Translations under genes and position numbers: made by a program
The notes under the pieces: model-generated
Databases searched by the model: none
What the model was told of the DNA's origin: nothing
The model's input: the letters and a program-made list of their open reading frames with translations, nothing else
Shown here: positions 62,701 through 64,000 of the stretch, piece by piece
Numbering within the stretch: the stretch's first letter is position 1
Layout: each line of letters begins with the position of its first letter
NCBI GenBank assembly: GCA_936450465.1
Contig: OW388297.1
Span: 48,436,130 to 48,500,129, forward strand
DNA length: 64,000 nucleotides
Direction of reading: 5' to 3'
Source of the DNA: Gibbula magus
Lineage: Eukaryota > Mollusca > Gastropoda > Trochida > Trochidae

Positions 62701-63517
62701 CGTAACAGCAGTGATTGAAAATCGGACAATGCACCGCAATTAACTTGTGTCAATTACTAATTTAGTCAAATGTAATTTTGGAAACTTATTTACAACAGCC
62801 AAAAACTTGGGTTGATAATATTAATGTCATATAACTACTGTGCATGTAAATAGGGTGTGTTGTTTCGGTTTCTGCACATGTATAATGATGTTGCTCAATT
62901 TTAATTGAAAACTAGTAATTATGATATATATGACAAGCGGGGATGAATATGCAAGTTGAAAAAAAAAAATGTATTGAAGCTAAATAAAACATCATAAACA
63001 CAATGGATGCATCTTTCTTTAAGCCTCTGACAGGTTTCAAACCCGAAAGAAATCTGAAAACAAAAGAACCATTTCAAAATATTTTAGGACTCCCATCCCA
63101 AACATTTCAGAAGCCCACTACCAAACATTTTAGGACCCCAAGCCAAAACATTGTTGGACACAAATCTCAAACATTTTAGGACCCCAAGCCAAAACATTGT
63201 TAGACACAAATCTCAAACATTTTAGCACACAAATCCCAAATATTTTAGGACAAAAATCCTAAATATTTTAGGACACAAATCCCAAATATTTTAAAACACA
63301 AATCCCGGACATTTTAGAATTATTATAGGTGTAATACACAAATATAAAGTACACAAGTACTTACCCCCCAGTTGATGGCATCACTGTACAAGAGATGACC
63401 GAAGAACTTGGCGATGTTCCTCAGCTTGTTGGTCTCCAGCCGGTGGATGGTCTCGTATTGCTCCATGAACATATGTTGGAAGGGTTCCACGTATTTCTTG
63501 TCCAGTTGGCAGAAGCG
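58901..63517 (-). CDS. CWC22: pre-mRNA-splicing factor CWC22, 3' exons
   Basis: Gene-level entry for the last five exons (63517-63365, 62443-62316, 61455-61354, 60857-60706, 59700-58901). CWC22 is a spliceosome component that recruits eIF4A3 for exon-junction-complex assembly. The window encodes the MA3 region: [93 protein letters not shown] and [14 protein letters not shown], then DDLREHLK, a Gln/Ser/Asp-rich linker and a charged tail. All junctions are in phase (0, 2, 2, 1). The MIF4G domain must be encoded beyond 64000. Identity rests on long runs of highly conserved residues. Confidence 0.95.
60706..60857 (-). CDS. CWC22: CWC22 exon: end of MA3, poly-Gln and Ser/Glu run
   Basis: The acceptor is CAACTTTCAG at 60858, phase 2; the donor is G|GTGTGG at 60705, phase 1. 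It encodes [15 protein letters not shown], a run of seven Gln, [13 protein letters not shown] and a long Ser/Asp run. Confidence 0.9.
61354..61455 (-). CDS. CWC22: CWC22 exon: MA3 core
   Basis: The acceptor is CTATTTCAG at 61456 and the donor AC|GTAAGT at 61353. It encodes [20 protein letters not shown], then [13 protein letters not shown]. Confidence 0.95.
61565..61690 (-). repeat. SINE body fragment in CWC22 intron
   Basis: CAGGGAAAAAGCCTGCAATA and GTGGTATTTCACTAAGCTTC correspond to the body of the SINE at 57275-57588. The tRNA head is missing. Confidence 0.6.
61700..62310. other. CWC22 intron
   Basis: AT-rich intron with no additional exon or element recognised. Confidence 0.6.
62316..62443 (-). 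CDS. CWC22: CWC22 exon: MA3 middle
   Basis: The acceptor is CTTTTCAG at 62444, phase 0; the donor is CA|GTAAGT at 62315, phase 2. It encodes [20 protein letters not shown], then [20 protein letters not shown]. Confidence 0.95.
62574..63018 (-). mobile_element. TTAA MITE family 2, copy D (CWC22 intron)
   Basis: It starts near ATCCATTGTATTGTTGGGGG and ends ACACAATGGATGCATCTTT close to TTAA. It is inverted relative to copy A, and its left terminus is eroded. Confidence 0.8.
63055..63330. repeat. short-period tandem, about 30-bp units
   Basis: Units with CAAACATTTTAGGAC, CCCAAGCCAAAACATTGTT and CACAAATCCCAAATATTTTA are repeated about eight times between two CWC22 exons. Confidence 0.75.
63365..63517 (-). 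CDS. CWC22: CWC22 exon: start of MA3 region
   Basis: The acceptor is CCCTTGCAG at 63518 and the donor GGG|GTAAGT at 63364, both phase 0. The 51 codons read [51 protein letters not shown]. Confidence 0.95.
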
Positions 63518-63524
63518 CTGCAAG

Positions 63525-64000
63525 GGAGAGAACAGTTACCAGCATGTAATAAACAGGGCCTAGATTTTCTTCTCTTACTACTAAGATAGTCGTAACTGCC
63601 ATTCATTGATATTGGCTTATGACTAACTCAGTGTAAAGTGTAAAAAATCTAGAGAATGTTAAATGTCTTGGTTTATTGTGAAATTGCATTTATGAAGAGA
63701 AATATGATACTTACCTCACAAGATCATGGTATGAAATGGAATAAGATTATTCATTCAAAGAATGCATTATAAGCCAGTGGGATAATCCACTAACCTCTCT
63801 TAGTCAAATATCAATAGTAAACCTAATTCTAACATTGGCTAGGACTGAACAGACTGTAACAGACGTGTCACCAGAATTTTTTTTATTAAAGCTAAGGGCA
63901 TCCTTAGCTCATAGTGATCATGCTTATCTGAGTGACTGTATGCACAAAATGCTCTATTAAAAGGTACCCTTAGCCTTGTTAAAACATTGAGCTAGATCAC
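63525..64000. other. CWC22 intron, runs off window edge
   Basis: No exon was recognised; a short inverted pair (CTAAGGGCATCCTTAG and GGTACCCTTAG) lies at about 63890-63980. Confidence 0.5.

Noticed and set aside
63055..63330. Regulatory repeat in the CWC22 intron
   Set aside because: Simple short-period tandem drift; nothing ties it to regulation.

Overview
This is an AT-rich stretch of an invertebrate animal nuclear genome. Spliced genes with long introns, a recognisable 3' half of the splicing factor gene CWC22, non-LTR retrotransposons of several lineages, tRNA-headed SINEs and many short TTAA-flanked inverted-repeat elements all fit a lophotrochozoan. The SINE tail resembles ones common in marine gastropods, so a mollusc is my best guess; this is inference. 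Exon models were built by eye from splice sites and phase and have no transcript support.

Layout. (1) 1-2.1 kb holds a SINE cut by the window edge and a decayed L2/CR1-like LINE. (2) 7.07-21.46 kb, minus strand, holds a gene encoding a putative secreted protein: exon 1 gives a signal peptide and a PAN/apple-like domain, and a phase-compatible exon 13.9 kb away gives a sushi (CCP) domain. The intron carries a nearly complete LINE (8.6-13.3 kb), a second LINE fragment on the other strand, two TTAA elements and a large inverted-repeat/minisatellite block. The gene's 3' end was not found. (3) 22.7-24.7 kb holds a Tx1/L1-like LINE whose reverse transcriptase core is deleted. (4) 30.38-48.97 kb, minus strand, holds a seven-exon gene model of about 448 residues: signal peptide, an ADAMTS-like disintegrin/cysteine-rich module, two six-cysteine PLAC/ShK-like domains, a Thr/Ser mucin stalk, one transmembrane helix and a short cytoplasmic tail. 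No metalloprotease domain was seen, although all junction phases fit. This is the most interesting locus, and its first 5' splice site lies at the edge of a tandem array made of degenerate copies of the same exon/intron boundary. (5) 42.8-43.7 kb has an unrecognised cysteine-containing ORF pair beside an exact 113-bp tandem duplication. (6) 49.6-58.5 kb is repeat-rich with no convincing gene. (7) 58.9-63.5 kb, minus strand, holds the last five exons of CWC22 (MA3 region and charged tail); its MIF4G exons lie beyond the window.

The repeats are dominated by non-autonomous inverted-repeat elements inserted at TTAA: one family has about eight copies here, another four, and several more occur once or twice. 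They nest in and abut one another. Large palindromes occur throughout. The genes are unrelated to one another and do not form a pathway; the shared theme is two extracellular cysteine-rich proteins embedded in transposon-dense introns.
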